Shown: positions 6,774 to 14,072, counted from the stretch's first letter. The stretch: 17,708 nucleotides of DNA from CALKCV01 sp964609515 (GCA_964609515.1 CAZSTZ010000135.1:1-17708); one strand, 5' to 3'. Numbers and translations are program-made. Notes: generated from the sequence alone by a model not told the origin.

Positions 6774-7991
6774 TTAAATGCTTCTCAAAGCCACAATGGG
6801 ATCTAGTTTAGCTGCTTGTTTGGCGGGTACTACTCCGAAGAATAAACCAATAGCGCCAGAAACGCAACAAGCAATAGCGATCGCCCCCAAAGGAATGCCC
6901 GTTTCTAAAGGAGTAAAAGCGCCCAAAATCAACACTCCACTAACACCAATTCCAGTACCAATTAAACCGCCTGCTATAGACAAAATTACCGACTCAATGA
7001 TAAACTGAAATAAGATGTCTGTTTGAGATGCACCAAGAGCTTTTCTCAAGCCAATTTCTTTAGTCCTTTCCGTCACCGACACTAACATAATATTCATAAT
7101 GCCAATGCCGCCAACTACTAAAGAAATGCCCGCCGTGGCAGCTAATAATAAAGTCAAAGCACCCGTAATGCTTCCCAAAGTTTCCAATAATTCCTTCTGA
7201 TTTCTGACGGTAAAATCGTCTTCGTCGGTAATATTATGGCGCAGTCGCAAAAGATTTTCGATTTGAAATTGTGCGGCTTTCATGCTCTCTTCGTTCTTCA
7301 CCGATAGAGAAATAAAAGTCACTTGAATGCCATAAGGAGACGAACGCCCGACAATTCTATTTGCCATAGTGGTAATGGGAATAAAAGCGCTCATATCTTG
7401 GTTGCTGCCAAAATTAGTACCTTTAGGAACCATTACGCCAATGACTTGCAAGCTAGTATTTTTGACGCGAACTCGCTTGCCGATGGGGTCTTCATTACCG
7501 AATAATTGTTCTGCTAATTCGGAACCTAAAGCAACCACGTTTGTTTGTCTTTTTAAGTCTAAATCGGTCAAAAATCTACCTTTAGCAACGTCAAAACTTC
7601 TGACTGTTAAATATGCAGGAGTAGTACCGATTAAACTAGGCGATGCGTTTTTATTTCTATAACTAACTAATTCGCTAGCATTAAGAGTAGGAGCAACCTC
7701 TTTAACTGCTGGAACTTGAGAAGCGATCGCCTCGGCATCTGCTAATACTAATGTTTGGGGTGGATAAACCGGTTGACTTTGAGCTTCGGGGCTTCCTGGG
7801 AGGATAAATAAAACATTTGGTCCGAGAGAATTTACTTGATTGTTAACAAATTTCTGCGCCCCTTCGCCAATACCAATCATGCCAATAACTGAAGCATTGC
7901 CGATGATAATTCCTAACATGGTTAAACTGCTTCTAACTTTATTAGCAAACAACGTTGTTGTTGCCATTTTTATGCTTTCTAATATGTCCAT
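6774..7991 (-). CDS. MacB/FtsX-family ABC transporter permease without an ATPase domain
   Basis: A 405-residue permease of the MacB type. It has one N-terminal membrane helix (about 21-43, in MLGIIIGNASVIGMIGIG), a large periplasmic domain (about 45-272), and three C-terminal helices (about 275-305, 325-357 and 365-388). The cytoplasmic coupling segment ERTKEIGLRKALGAS (308-322) and the C-terminal AAKLDPIVALRSI are hallmarks of the family. Enterobacterial MacB carries a fused N-terminal ATPase, which is absent here; cyanobacterial systems usually encode it separately. It lies downstream of the adaptor gene, 77 bp away, with a palindromic repeat between them. The two probably form one efflux or secretion pump, mechanically coupled across the periplasm and working with an outer-membrane channel. 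The ribosome site TAGGAA lies about 10 nt upstream. Cargo is unknown. Confidence 0.9.
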   Translation of the reverse strand: MDILESIKMATTTLFANKVRSSLTMLGIIIGNASVIGMIGIGEGAQKFVNNQVNSLGPNVLFILPGSPEAQSQPVYPPQTLVLADAEAIASQVPAVKEVAPTLNASELVSYRNKNASPSLIGTTPAYLTVRSFDVAKGRFLTDLDLKRQTNVVALGSELAEQLFGNEDPIGKRVRVKNTSLQVIGVMVPKGTNFGSNQDMSAFIPITTMANRIVGRSSPYGIQVTFISLSVKNEESMKAAQFQIENLLRLRHNITDEDDFTVRNQKELLETLGSITGALTLLLAATAGISLVVGGIGIMNIMLVSVTERTKEIGLRKALGASQTDILFQFIIESVILSIAGGLIGTGIGVSGVLILGAFTPLETGIPLGAIAIACCVSGAIGLFFGVVPAKQAAKLDPIVALRSI

Positions 7992-8021
7992 AAGTAATTT
8001 ATTCCTAGTAATAGCTAGTTT

Positions 8022-8064
8022 GTAGTAATCGCTTCAGCGATTCAATCGCTAAAGCGATTACTAC
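8022..8064. repeat. 43-bp near-perfect palindrome between adaptor and permease genes
   Basis: GTAGTAATCGCTT (8022-8034) pairs perfectly with AAGCGATTACTAC (8052-8064). Inside, AGCGATT (8036-8042) pairs with AATCGCT (8044-8050) around a single base, leaving only one C-A mismatch in a 20-bp stem. It fills most of the spacer inside a presumed two-gene operon and could stabilise the upstream message or reduce read-through into the permease gene. The form resembles the dispersed palindromes common in filamentous cyanobacteria; only this copy is in the window. Confidence 0.85.
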
Positions 8065-8068
8065 GAAC

Positions 8069-10048
8069 TTAATTTTTGAAGATATCCTCCAATTTTTTCC
8101 CTTCTGGCAGTTCGACAAATACTCTTTCTCCGGCGTTAATTCCTTGGAGAATTTGGATTTGGTTGCCAACTTGAGAACCGATAGTAACTGGTAGGAATTG
8201 GGGTTCGTTTTTAGCATCGGGAATTAATACTCCGGTTTGTCCTTTATTAGTAACGATCGCCACCGTCGGCACCACCAAAGCATTCTCCAAATTATCCCCC
8301 AAAAACTCTAAATCGACATTCATTCCCGATTGCAATTCCTCCTTACCAGTTTCTAACTCTACCCGCACTTGAAATAAGGTTACTTCTCTTTCTTTAACTG
8401 CTTCTGGAGCGATTAATTTAACCTTACCTATAAACACCTTATCGGGATAAGCATCGGCGACAACTTCCACAGTTTGACCGGGTTTAATTTGACCGATATC
8501 TGCTTCTGGAACTTTTGCCAAAACTTCCAAACCTCTAGCTAAAGCCACTATAGAAGTAGAAGAAGCAGAAGTGGCAGAAGAAGCAGAAGTGGCAGGAGTA
8601 ACAAAAGCGCCTTCGGTGGCATATCTTTGAGTAATAATTCCCTCAAAAGGAGCGCGAACCTTAGTATCCTCCAGCAAGATTTCTTGATAGCGAAATTGCG
8701 CTTCGGCTTCGGCAACTTCGGCTTTTGCTCTGGCAATGTCTTCCGGGCGGGTGCCGTTAATTAATTCGTTTAATTGACTTTGAGCTTCGGCAACTTCCGC
8801 CCTCGCCCTGGCTATTTCTTCCGGGCGAGTGCCGTTAATTAACTCGTTTAATTGACTTTGAGCTTCGGCAACTTCCGCCCTCGCCCTAGCTATTTCTTCG
8901 GGGCGGGTGCCGTTGGTTAGCTCTTCCAACTGGCTTTTTGCTTCGGCGACTTCTGCTTCTGCCCTGGCTATTTCCTCCGGGCGAGTGCCGTTTTCTAATA
9001 ATTTTAAAGCCTGTCTTTCCTGTTCCGCCGCCGCAGTTAAGCGTTGAATTTCGCTTTGTCTGGCGGTGGCGAGTTGTTCGAGGCGTTTTTCGGCTTCGCG
9101 CAAGTTGGCTCTGACGCGGCGATCGTCTCTAACGTATTCTTCGTAGGCATCGCTGGAGATAGCACCTTCATCTGCGAGATTTTGATAGCGTTCTAAACGT
9201 TGGGAGGTTAATTCTAATTCTGCTTCTGTGGCTTCTATTCTGGCTTTGGCTTGTTCGATTTCTTCTTGGAGGCTGCCGCTGGTGGCGTCTTCCAGACGAG
9301 CGATCGCCTGTTCTAAACTCGCCCTCGCCCTAGCTATTTCTTCGCGACGACTGCCCGCCCGCAGTTGAGCTAAATTAGCTTCTGTTCTATCTAACCTAGC
9401 TCTGGCGGCGGCGATTTCTTCCCGGCGACTGCCCGCCCGCAGTTGAGATAAACGAGCTTCCACCTGGTTTAAGCGGGCTCTGGCGGCGGCTATTTCTTCC
9501 CGGCGACTGCCAGCTTGCAGTTGAGATAAACGAGCTTCCACCTGGTTTAAGCGGGCTCTGGCGGCGGCGATTTCTTCGGGGCGGCTGCCGGCTTCCTGTT
9601 TGGCCAAGTTAGCTTGGGTGCTTTCGAGGCGGGCCTGAGCTTGACGGAGTTGGGCCTCTTGGTCCCGGCTTTCCATGCGGGCGATGATTTGGCCCGCTCG
9701 GACGCGATCGCCCTGTTCGACGTAGAGTTCGGCCAGGCGGCCTTGGTTTTTGGGGGAGAGGTTGACTCGCTGTATGGGTTGAACTTCGCCGCTGGCCGTT
9801 ATTCTAACTACTAAGTCTTGGGCCCGAACCGGTACGGTGAGGCTGGCGACGATTTCGGTTTGGCCTTGGGTTTGATTTCGGGTTAGGTAGATGCCGGCGG
9901 GCACGGCCAATAATCCTGCTGCCACGAGAGCGATGGCCCAGGGTTGGCGTTTTTTGGGGCGATCGACTGGGAATTTTTCTTGGTGGCCGATTTGTTCTTG
10001 GGGTGCAGTTGGGGCATGATTTGTGTTGTTTTGAGGGCTGGTTTTCAT
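8069..10048 (-). CDS. MacA/HlyD-type periplasmic adaptor with a very long repeat-built coiled-coil hairpin
   Basis: A 659-residue membrane-fusion protein, much longer than the roughly 370-400 residues of typical MacA proteins. A proline-rich cytoplasmic tail precedes a single anchor helix (about 37-55). The first half of the lipoyl domain (about 88-128, GRLAELYVEQGDRVRAGQII) is followed by a hairpin running to about 458. The second lipoyl half starts at VRAPFEGIITQR (464-475), with a beta-barrel and membrane-proximal domain after it. The hairpin tip is near RYQNLADEGAISSDAYEEY (287-305), a usual HlyD-family turn. The descending arm has 26-residue units beginning GSRREEIAA at 154, 180, 206, 232 and a weaker 258. 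The ascending arm has units beginning NGTRPEEIA at 353, 379, 405 and 431. A Ser/Ala/Thr-rich loop lies at 485-499. GGGAG 10 nt upstream supports the start. It probably works with the permease gene downstream. Confidence 0.92.
   Translation of the reverse strand: MKTSPQNNTNHAPTAPQEQIGHQEKFPVDRPKKRQPWAIALVAAGLLAVPAGIYLTRNQTQGQTEIVASLTVPVRAQDLVVRITASGEVQPIQRVNLSPKNQGRLAELYVEQGDRVRAGQIIARMESRDQEAQLRQAQARLESTQANLAKQEAGSRPEEIAAARARLNQVEARLSQLQAGSRREEIAAARARLNQVEARLSQLRAGSRREEIAAARARLDRTEANLAQLRAGSRREEIARARASLEQAIARLEDATSGSLQEEIEQAKARIEATEAELELTSQRLERYQNLADEGAISSDAYEEYVRDDRRVRANLREAEKRLEQLATARQSEIQRLTAAAEQERQALKLLENGTRPEEIARAEAEVAEAKSQLEELTNGTRPEEIARARAEVAEAQSQLNELINGTRPEEIARARAEVAEAQSQLNELINGTRPEDIARAKAEVAEAEAQFRYQEILLEDTKVRAPFEGIITQRYATEGAFVTPATSASSATSASSTSIVALARGLEVLAKVPEADIGQIKPGQTVEVVADAYPDKVFIGKVKLIAPEAVKEREVTLFQVRVELETGKEELQSGMNVDLEFLGDNLENALVVPTVAIVTNKGQTGVLIPDAKNEPQFLPVTIGSQVGNQIQILQGINAGERVFVELPEGKKLEDIFKN
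8681..8992 (-). repeat. Four 78-bp coding repeats, ascending arm of the adaptor hairpin
   Basis: Codons 353-456 form four 26-residue units, each starting NGTRPE(E/D)IAR. The middle two are nearly identical at DNA level (the segments reading GAGCTTCGGCAACTTCCGCC on the + strand at about 8784 and 8862), indicating recent unit duplication. Confidence 0.9.
9200..9589 (-). repeat. Five 78-bp coding repeats, descending arm of the adaptor hairpin
   Basis: Codons 154-283 form five 26-residue units starting GSR(R/P)EEIAAARARL, the fifth diverged (GSLQEEIEQAKARI). Units 1 and 2 share long identical DNA stretches. The register is exactly 26 residues throughout and matches that of the ascending arm. Confidence 0.9.
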
Positions 10049-10100
10049 AGTCTTTATTCTCCCGATCTTTTTCTTCTTAAGTTGTTGGCAATGTTAGTCC

Positions 10101-10134
10101 AGAAACCCCGTAATTCCTGCAAAACCGGGTTTCT
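10101..10134. repeat. AGAAACC...GGTTTCT palindrome, degenerate copy
   Basis: The right arm AAAACCGGGTTTCT is intact while the left arm (AGAAACCCCGTAAT) has decayed. Its flanks (TAGTCC on the left, TTAATTC on the right) match those of the perfect copy at 10269-10301, so the pair probably arose by duplication. Confidence 0.75.
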
Positions 10135-10268
10135 TAATTCCAATTACTATCTTTATTGTTGACTAATATCCGATTATGTGTTAAGCCCTTGTGTGACAAT
10201 TCGACCTCTGGTCTTAACTTTAGCGGTTGGGATTGCTATATACTCATTAGAATCTTCGCCGGTAGTCC

Positions 10269-10301
10269 AGAAACCCGGTTTTTCCAAAAAACCGGGTTTC
10301 T
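10269..10301. repeat. AGAAACC...GGTTTCT palindrome, perfect copy
   Basis: A 15-bp perfect stem (AGAAACCCGGTTTTT, 10269-10283, with 10287-10301) and a 3-nt loop CCA. The geometry (15+3+15) is the same as in the copies inside the exoprotein gene at 17486-17518 and 17537-17569. Confidence 0.9.
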
Positions 10302-10327
10302 TAATTCATACACCCGTTTTTTTGTTT

Positions 10328-10343
10328 CTATAATTAATTATAG
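10328..10343 (+). promoter_or_regulatory. Candidate -10 region for the TPR gene in a 16-bp palindrome
   Basis: TATAAT at 10329-10334 lies 37 bp before the TPR start codon, inside the perfect palindrome CTATAATTAATTATAG. A weak -35-like TTCATA is at 10305-10310 (18-bp spacing). The palindrome could also be an operator. This is inferred from sequence only. Confidence 0.35.
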
Positions 10344-10371
10344 CTAACTTATTTCATCAACACAAAAAATC

Positions 10372-11220
10372 ATGTTAAACAATCGAGAACTCGGTAAAAA
10401 AAGTCGTTTTTTAGCTAATTTGTTGGTGGCGATCGCTCTAGTTTTAACCTTATTGTTTGGCAGTTCGATTCCTGCGGTTGCTGCTACTAATTCAACTCAG
10501 TTAACCAAAGCAGAATTACAAGAATTGCAAGAGATTTTTGAGGAGGCGTTAACTGCCAGTAACGAGGGAGATTTTGTCGCTGCCGAAGATTTGTGGAGTC
10601 AATTAATAGAAAAGTTTCCAGAGAATCCCGCCCTCTGGAGCAATCGAGGTAATATTCGAGTAAGTCAGAATAAATTAGATGAAGCTTTTGCGGATTACGC
10701 CAAAGCAATAGAATTAGCTCCCTACGCTCCGGATCCGTACTTAAATCGAGGCATAGTTTACGAAAGATTGAAAGATTGGGAAAAAGCGATCGCCGATTAT
10801 AATCGAGTATTAGAAATGGACCCAGAAGACCCGATCGCTTATAACAATAGAGGGAATGCCGAAGGGGGAAATGGGGAATGGGAAAAAGCGATCGGCGATT
10901 ATCAAAAAGCCTTTGAATTAGTGCCAGATTATGCTTTTGCGAGGGGAAATTACGCTTTAGCTTTATATCAAATTGGTGAAACTGAAAAAGGGATTAAAAC
11001 CATGAAAGACTTAGTGCGTAAATATCCCAGTTTTGCCGATATGCGGGCAGCTTTAACTGCTTGTTTGTGGCAAGAAGGAAAAAGAGGAGAAGCGGAAAGT
11101 AATTGGGTAGCTGCGGTGGGACTGGATCCGCGCTATCAAGATTTAGAATGGGTGGCGGAGATTCGTCGCTGGCCTCCTGCGGTAACGAATGGTTTGGAGA
11201 AATTTTTGAAACTGAAATAA
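10372..11220 (+). CDS. Exported tetratricopeptide-repeat protein
   Basis: A 282-residue protein with a signal peptide: basic RELGKKSR, a hydrophobic core (about 15-30), and a probable cleavage site after IPAVA (residue 37). It should therefore reside in the thylakoid lumen or periplasm. The mature part is six 34-residue TPR units (about 53-86, 87-120, 121-154, 155-188, 189-222 and 223-256). The central ones are canonical, for example DPYLNRGIVYERLKDWEKAI (121-140). TPRs build an all-helical superhelix that binds partner proteins. In cyanobacteria such lumenal TPR proteins often assist photosystem assembly, but no specific partner is evident here. It is transcribed divergently from the adaptor gene and followed by a palindromic repeat that could act as a terminator. 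Confidence 0.88.
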   Translation: MLNNRELGKKSRFLANLLVAIALVLTLLFGSSIPAVAATNSTQLTKAELQELQEIFEEALTASNEGDFVAAEDLWSQLIEKFPENPALWSNRGNIRVSQNKLDEAFADYAKAIELAPYAPDPYLNRGIVYERLKDWEKAIADYNRVLEMDPEDPIAYNNRGNAEGGNGEWEKAIGDYQKAFELVPDYAFARGNYALALYQIGETEKGIKTMKDLVRKYPSFADMRAALTACLWQEGKRGEAESNWVAAVGLDPRYQDLEWVAEIRRWPPAVTNGLEKFLKLK

Positions 11221-11240
11221 ACCGAGTTTTTTGGTATCTC

Positions 11241-11272
11241 AGAAACCCGGTTTTTCCCAAAAACCGGGTTTC
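11241..11272 (+). repeat. AGAAACC...GGTTTCT palindrome after the TPR gene, possible terminator
   Basis: A 14-bp perfect stem (GAAACCCGGTTTTT, 11242-11255, with 11259-11272) and a CCC loop, starting 20 bases after the TPR stop codon. It belongs to the same family as 10269-10301. Its position and GC-containing stem would suit transcription termination, but no T-run follows on the + strand. Confidence 0.85.
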
Positions 11273-11402
11273 ACAGGAATTGCTAATTGGTGGTTGAACT
11301 GGGGGGAATTCGATAAAGGGTTATCAAAAATCCAATTAGCGTGATAAAATAAAAGTTTGTAAAATTTTGTAATCAATGTGGGTTTATTACCCGGAGGTGT
11401 AA

Positions 11403-11702
11403 TTGTCTAAGTTCATTCTTAAAGTTCTCTGGCTGGAAGAAAATGTAGCCCTGGCCGTCGACCAAGCCGTAGGCAAAAGTAGCAGTCCTTTAACTCGTTA
11501 CTTTTTCTGGCCCCGCAACGATGCCTGGGAAGAACTAAAAAATGAAATGGAGTCCAAACATTGGATTTCTGAAATCGATCGCATCGAGTTGCTGAACAAG
11601 GCCACAGAAATAATTAACTATTGGCAAGAGGAAGGCAGACGCCGCCCGATGCTGGAAGCGCAGGGCAAATTCCCAGAAGTGATATTTACGGGCAGCAATT
11701 AG
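11403..11702 (+). CDS. ycf65: 30S ribosomal protein PSRP-3 / Ycf65
   Basis: A 99-residue protein recognisable as the cyanobacterial/plastid-specific small-subunit protein PSRP-3 (Ycf65). It has the family pattern KFILKVLWLEENVALAVDQ (3-21), LTRYFFWPRNDAWEELK (30-46), and a C-terminal INYWQEEGRRRPMLEAQGKF. It associates with the 30S ribosome and has an accessory translational role. The start codon is TTG at 11403: GGAGG at 11393-11397 is well placed, an in-frame TAA (11400-11402) immediately precedes it, and the next methionine (M49) would remove half the conserved domain. A TAAAAT at 11345-11350 with TTATCA 18 bp upstream is a weak promoter candidate. It is monocistronic: a heptamer array separates it from the next gene. 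Confidence 0.93.
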   Translation: MSKFILKVLWLEENVALAVDQAVGKSSSPLTRYFFWPRNDAWEELKNEMESKHWISEIDRIELLNKATEIINYWQEEGRRRPMLEAQGKFPEVIFTGSN

Positions 11703-11718
11703 ATTGGGTAATGGGGAA

Positions 11719-11760
11719 AGGCAAGAGGCAAGAGGCACGAGGCAAGAGGCAATAGGCAAG
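11719..11760. repeat. AGGCAAG heptamer array
   Basis: Six tandem 7-bp units, AGGCAAG with single changes in the third (AGGCACG) and fifth (AGGCAAT), followed by a degenerate AGGGGGG. It fills the spacer between the PSRP-3 gene and the methyltransferase gene. Confidence 0.9.
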
Positions 11761-11803
11761 AGGGGGGAAAGGCAACAGGTAATGTTTCCAATTCCCAAGA
11801 TTT

Positions 11804-12874
11804 ATGAATAAAGATGCGTTTTCTCAAAGCGAAACCCTTCCACTGGTAACTTCCCCGGCAGTTCTCCAGAAAGCTATGCTATACAAGCTCAATAGCTGTA
11901 TGGGGGCCCGTGGGGAGTTGCTTTTGCCGTGTATCCCCGGTATGCTGGACTATTACATTAAGTTAATAGATAAGCTTTTCGCCGATTTGGGCAGGCCGAT
12001 GCCGGACGATCGCAGGTTGCAACTGCGGGGTCTGCTGGAAAGCAAGTTAAAAGAGGGGTTTGGGATTTCTGCTACTTCGATTTTAGTCGTACAGTACGAG
12101 TCGGTTAAACCGCCAAAAACGGGTATGGCCTGCCAATTTGCGATTCGCAGTCCCACGGTGGGAGAACATTATCAGTCTTGGGTAGAGACGAGAAAAGCTC
12201 CCCTTTTTGGGTCTCATCCCGATGCTAAGGTGATGGCTGTGGTGGCAGAGATGGCACAAAGAGGCAAGTTGCGAATTTTGGATGTGGGAGGGGGTACCGG
12301 TCGCAATGCTTTGCCTCTGGCCCGAGACGGTCATAGCGTGGAGGTGTTGGAGTTGGCCCCGGTGTTTGTGGAGGAGTTGCAAGGGGCGGCAGGGGAGGAG
12401 GGTTTGTCTCTGAAGGTGAAGGAGGGGGATATTCTGGATCCTTTGGTGAGGATGCGACCGGCTTTTTATCAGGTGGCGATCGCTACTGAGGTTACGTCTC
12501 ATTTTCGTTCGACGGACCAACTGCGACTGTTTCTGGCGAAAATGTGCGATTATCTCGCTACTGGCGGCCTGCTTTTGTTTAATATTTTTTTAAATGTTGA
12601 GGGTTACGAACCAAATGCTTTGGTCAGACAGATGGCCGAACAAGCTTGGTCGACTTTGTTTGCAGAAGAGGAGTTGGCGGCGGCGATGGAGGAGTTGCCT
12701 TTGACTGTTATTGCTAACGAGTCGGCGTTGGAATACGAACGCCAGCATTTACCGCCGGAAGCTTGGCCGCCTACCAGTTGGTTTCAAAGTTGGGCCACGG
12801 GCCGCGATGTTTTCCCGATCGCCGACGGACGCCCCCCAATGGAGTTGAGATGGATTTTGTGTCGCAGGGGTTAA
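11804..12874 (+). CDS. Class I SAM-dependent methyltransferase with an extra N-terminal domain
   Basis: A 356-residue protein. The C-terminal two thirds is a Rossmann methyltransferase. SAM motif I is RILDVGGGTGRNALPLAR (157-174), motif II is VEVLELAP (179-186), KVKEGDILD (204-212) fits the adenine-binding region, and VAIATEVTSHF (224-234) occupies motif IV. The end, ELRWILCRRG, is a usual last strand of TehB-like methyltransferases. Residues 1-130 form a mixed, mainly helical domain (AMLYKLNSCMGARGELLLPC near 24-43) that I do not recognise; it may bind the substrate. The substrate is unknown. The gene is clearly more GC-rich than the phosphonate genes. There is no convincing Shine-Dalgarno sequence before the ATG. 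It converges with the SMR-like transporter gene, with a palindromic repeat between the two stops. Confidence 0.8.
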   Translation: MNKDAFSQSETLPLVTSPAVLQKAMLYKLNSCMGARGELLLPCIPGMLDYYIKLIDKLFADLGRPMPDDRRLQLRGLLESKLKEGFGISATSILVVQYESVKPPKTGMACQFAIRSPTVGEHYQSWVETRKAPLFGSHPDAKVMAVVAEMAQRGKLRILDVGGGTGRNALPLARDGHSVEVLELAPVFVEELQGAAGEEGLSLKVKEGDILDPLVRMRPAFYQVAIATEVTSHFRSTDQLRLFLAKMCDYLATGGLLLFNIFLNVEGYEPNALVRQMAEQAWSTLFAEEELAAAMEELPLTVIANESALEYERQHLPPEAWPPTSWFQSWATGRDVFPIADGRPPMELRWILCRRG

Positions 12875-12877
12875 TCT

Positions 12878-12901
12878 CGTAGAACAGGCATCTTGCCTGT
12901 T
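12878..12901. repeat. AACAGGCA/TGCCTGTT palindrome between convergent genes
   Basis: Reverse-complement copy of the element at 5131 and 14081 (CGTAGAACAGGCA, TCT, TGCCTGTT). The 8-bp stem with a 3-nt loop lies in the 29-bp space between two convergent stop codons, so it could end transcription from both sides. Confidence 0.85.
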
Positions 12902-12903
12902 GC

Positions 12904-13272
12904 TCATTCTTTCCAAACGACGAAAATAACGCCGCAGATAATTAGGGCCAGACCTAAGATACGCCTCATGGGGATGGCTTCGCGGAAGACGAAATAACCA
13001 ATTAAGACGGAAAATACATAAACTAAGGCCACGGAAGGGGCGGCGACGCTGAGTTTAACCCGAGTCAGGAGGAGGATGTAGGCGATCGCCCCCATGCCGT
13101 AGGCCGTCAAACCGGCTAGTAATTCTGGGATGGTGAGGATAGCCAGAATATGGCTAGTCCAGTTAGCGGTATTGACTTGACCGAGTTTTAAGGCCCCTGC
13201 CCGGAGGAAAAATTGTCCGGTAACGCTGGCGGCGATCGACATCAGCAATAAAGCAAACTCTTGTGGGGTCAC
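12904..13272 (-). CDS. Small four-helix EamA/SMR-like transporter
   Basis: A 122-residue membrane protein with four predicted helices (about 4-24, 40-61, 63-85 and 98-119) and an ATG start at the divergent border with the next gene. The pattern TGQFFLRAGALKLG (18-31) after the first helix, and a last helix ending in GVIFVVWKE, match half-size EamA proteins such as the ArnE/ArnF flippase subunits and SMR-like proteins. The membrane-embedded glutamate essential in multidrug SMR pumps is missing from helix 1, so a multidrug role is unlikely. It should act as a dimer. Possible roles include flipping a lipid-linked sugar, but the substrate is unknown. It is transcribed away from the TerB-like gene across a 104-bp divergent spacer. 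Confidence 0.78.
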   Translation of the reverse strand: MTPQEFALLLMSIAASVTGQFFLRAGALKLGQVNTANWTSHILAILTIPELLAGLTAYGMGAIAYILLLTRVKLSVAAPSVALVYVFSVLIGYFVFREAIPMRRILGLALIICGVIFVVWKE

Positions 13273-13376
13273 GAAAACTTCCTTATCGAACGGTTCGGCC
13301 CTCTAGTTTAGCCTACTTGGGGAAGTTAAAGTTAGGATGGAAAAGACAGACCATTGTTGTTTAAACAGATCCCAAT

Positions 13377-14072
13377 ATGAATCAGCTTGTTAAATCGCCT
13401 CTAACTCAAGAACAAACCATTGCTTGGCAGCGGGGACTTTTGGCCCTGGCTTGGGCGGATGGAGATTTTGATGAAACGGAAAAGGAAACCATCGACGTCC
13501 TCAGTCACGAGGAGTTACATACCGATACGGATATCACCAAATTGGAGCCCATTACTCCTAGAGAGCTGGCGATCGTTCTTGGCAGCGATGCCACTATGGC
13601 GGAGAATTTTTTGAGAACTGCGGTTATGGTGGCCCTGGCAGATGGGGTGTATTCTGTGTGCGAAGACGATCTTTTGCACGATTTTTGTAACGCTTTCGGT
13701 TTGAAGGTGGAAGCTTTAGATGCTTTGCGTCGCAACCTCCAGCAGGCGCAGTTAGAAGCGGAACAAGGACATGGCGAAGGTGGTGCTGCTGCTATTCCCC
13801 ACCACGAGCATCACATCGAAATTTTAGGACCGGTCAAGCACTGGTTAGATGCTTGGGAGATTCACGATCCGAAAGTCGCCCATACGGTCTGTAAGTTAGT
13901 TCCGCCCCAGTGTCCGTTCGAGAGAGATATCGTTATTTTCGGTCGCAAGGTGGGGCACATTCCGGCGATGTGTAAGTTGAACCCGCTTTACGAACAGTTA
14001 ACTGGTTTGCGCTTCCGCGCCCTGTCTTATTTGGCGGATGATTGTAACGAGGATGTATCTAAGTATTGTTAG
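13377..14072 (+). CDS. TerB-like plus Mo-dependent nitrogenase C-terminal domain protein
   Basis: A 231-residue protein with two parts. Residues about 15-125 look like a TerB-type helical domain, with paired acidic motifs ALAWADGDFDETEKETI (23-39) and VALADGVYSVCEDDLLHDF (85-103), possibly metal binding. A His-rich linker (HHEHH, 142-146) leads to a C-terminal domain (about 150-231) matching the cyanobacterial family named Mo-dependent nitrogenase C-terminal domain: WLDAWEIHDPKVAHTVCKLV, PPQCPFERDIVIFGRK, PAMCKLNPLYEQL. Its cysteines (172, 179, 199, 223, 231) are spaced as if to bind a metal. Despite the name the family is widespread in non-fixing cyanobacteria, and no nif gene is in the window. 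The function is not established. The gene is followed by a palindromic repeat. Confidence 0.85.
   Translation: MNQLVKSPLTQEQTIAWQRGLLALAWADGDFDETEKETIDVLSHEELHTDTDITKLEPITPRELAIVLGSDATMAENFLRTAVMVALADGVYSVCEDDLLHDFCNAFGLKVEALDALRRNLQQAQLEAEQGHGEGGAAAIPHHEHHIEILGPVKHWLDAWEIHDPKVAHTVCKLVPPQCPFERDIVIFGRKVGHIPAMCKLNPLYEQLTGLRFRALSYLADDCNEDVSKYC

Larger units (their letters stand above)
10049..10371. other. Divergent intergenic region between adaptor and TPR genes
   Basis: A 323-bp spacer between divergently transcribed genes, so it must hold promoters for both. It contains a degenerate palindromic repeat at 10101-10134 and a perfect one at 10269-10301, which share the left flank TAGTCC and right flank TTAATTC. 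Near the TPR start lies a perfect 16-bp palindrome CTATAATTAATTATAG (10328-10343), giving a TATAAT box on each strand. No protein-coding potential was recognised. Confidence 0.7.

Noticed and set aside
8548..8620. Low-complexity Ser/Ala/Thr stretch of the adaptor as a recombination hotspot or insertion
   Set aside because: A flexible Ser/Thr-rich loop at this point after the second lipoyl half is common in cyanobacterial adaptors of this type.
9614..9814. + strand open frames opposite the adaptor gene
   Set aside because: They are antisense shadows of a repetitive, GC-biased coding region with no ribosome site or recognisable product.
10852..10890. GGGGAAATGGGGAATGGG in the TPR gene as an inserted heptamer repeat
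   Set aside because: It encodes the normal turn between TPR helices (GNGEWEKAI), in register with the 34-residue repeat, so no insertion is needed.
13377..14072. Evidence for a nitrogen fixation cluster
   Set aside because: Only a domain name suggests it; no nif gene, NtcA site or associated electron-transfer gene is visible.
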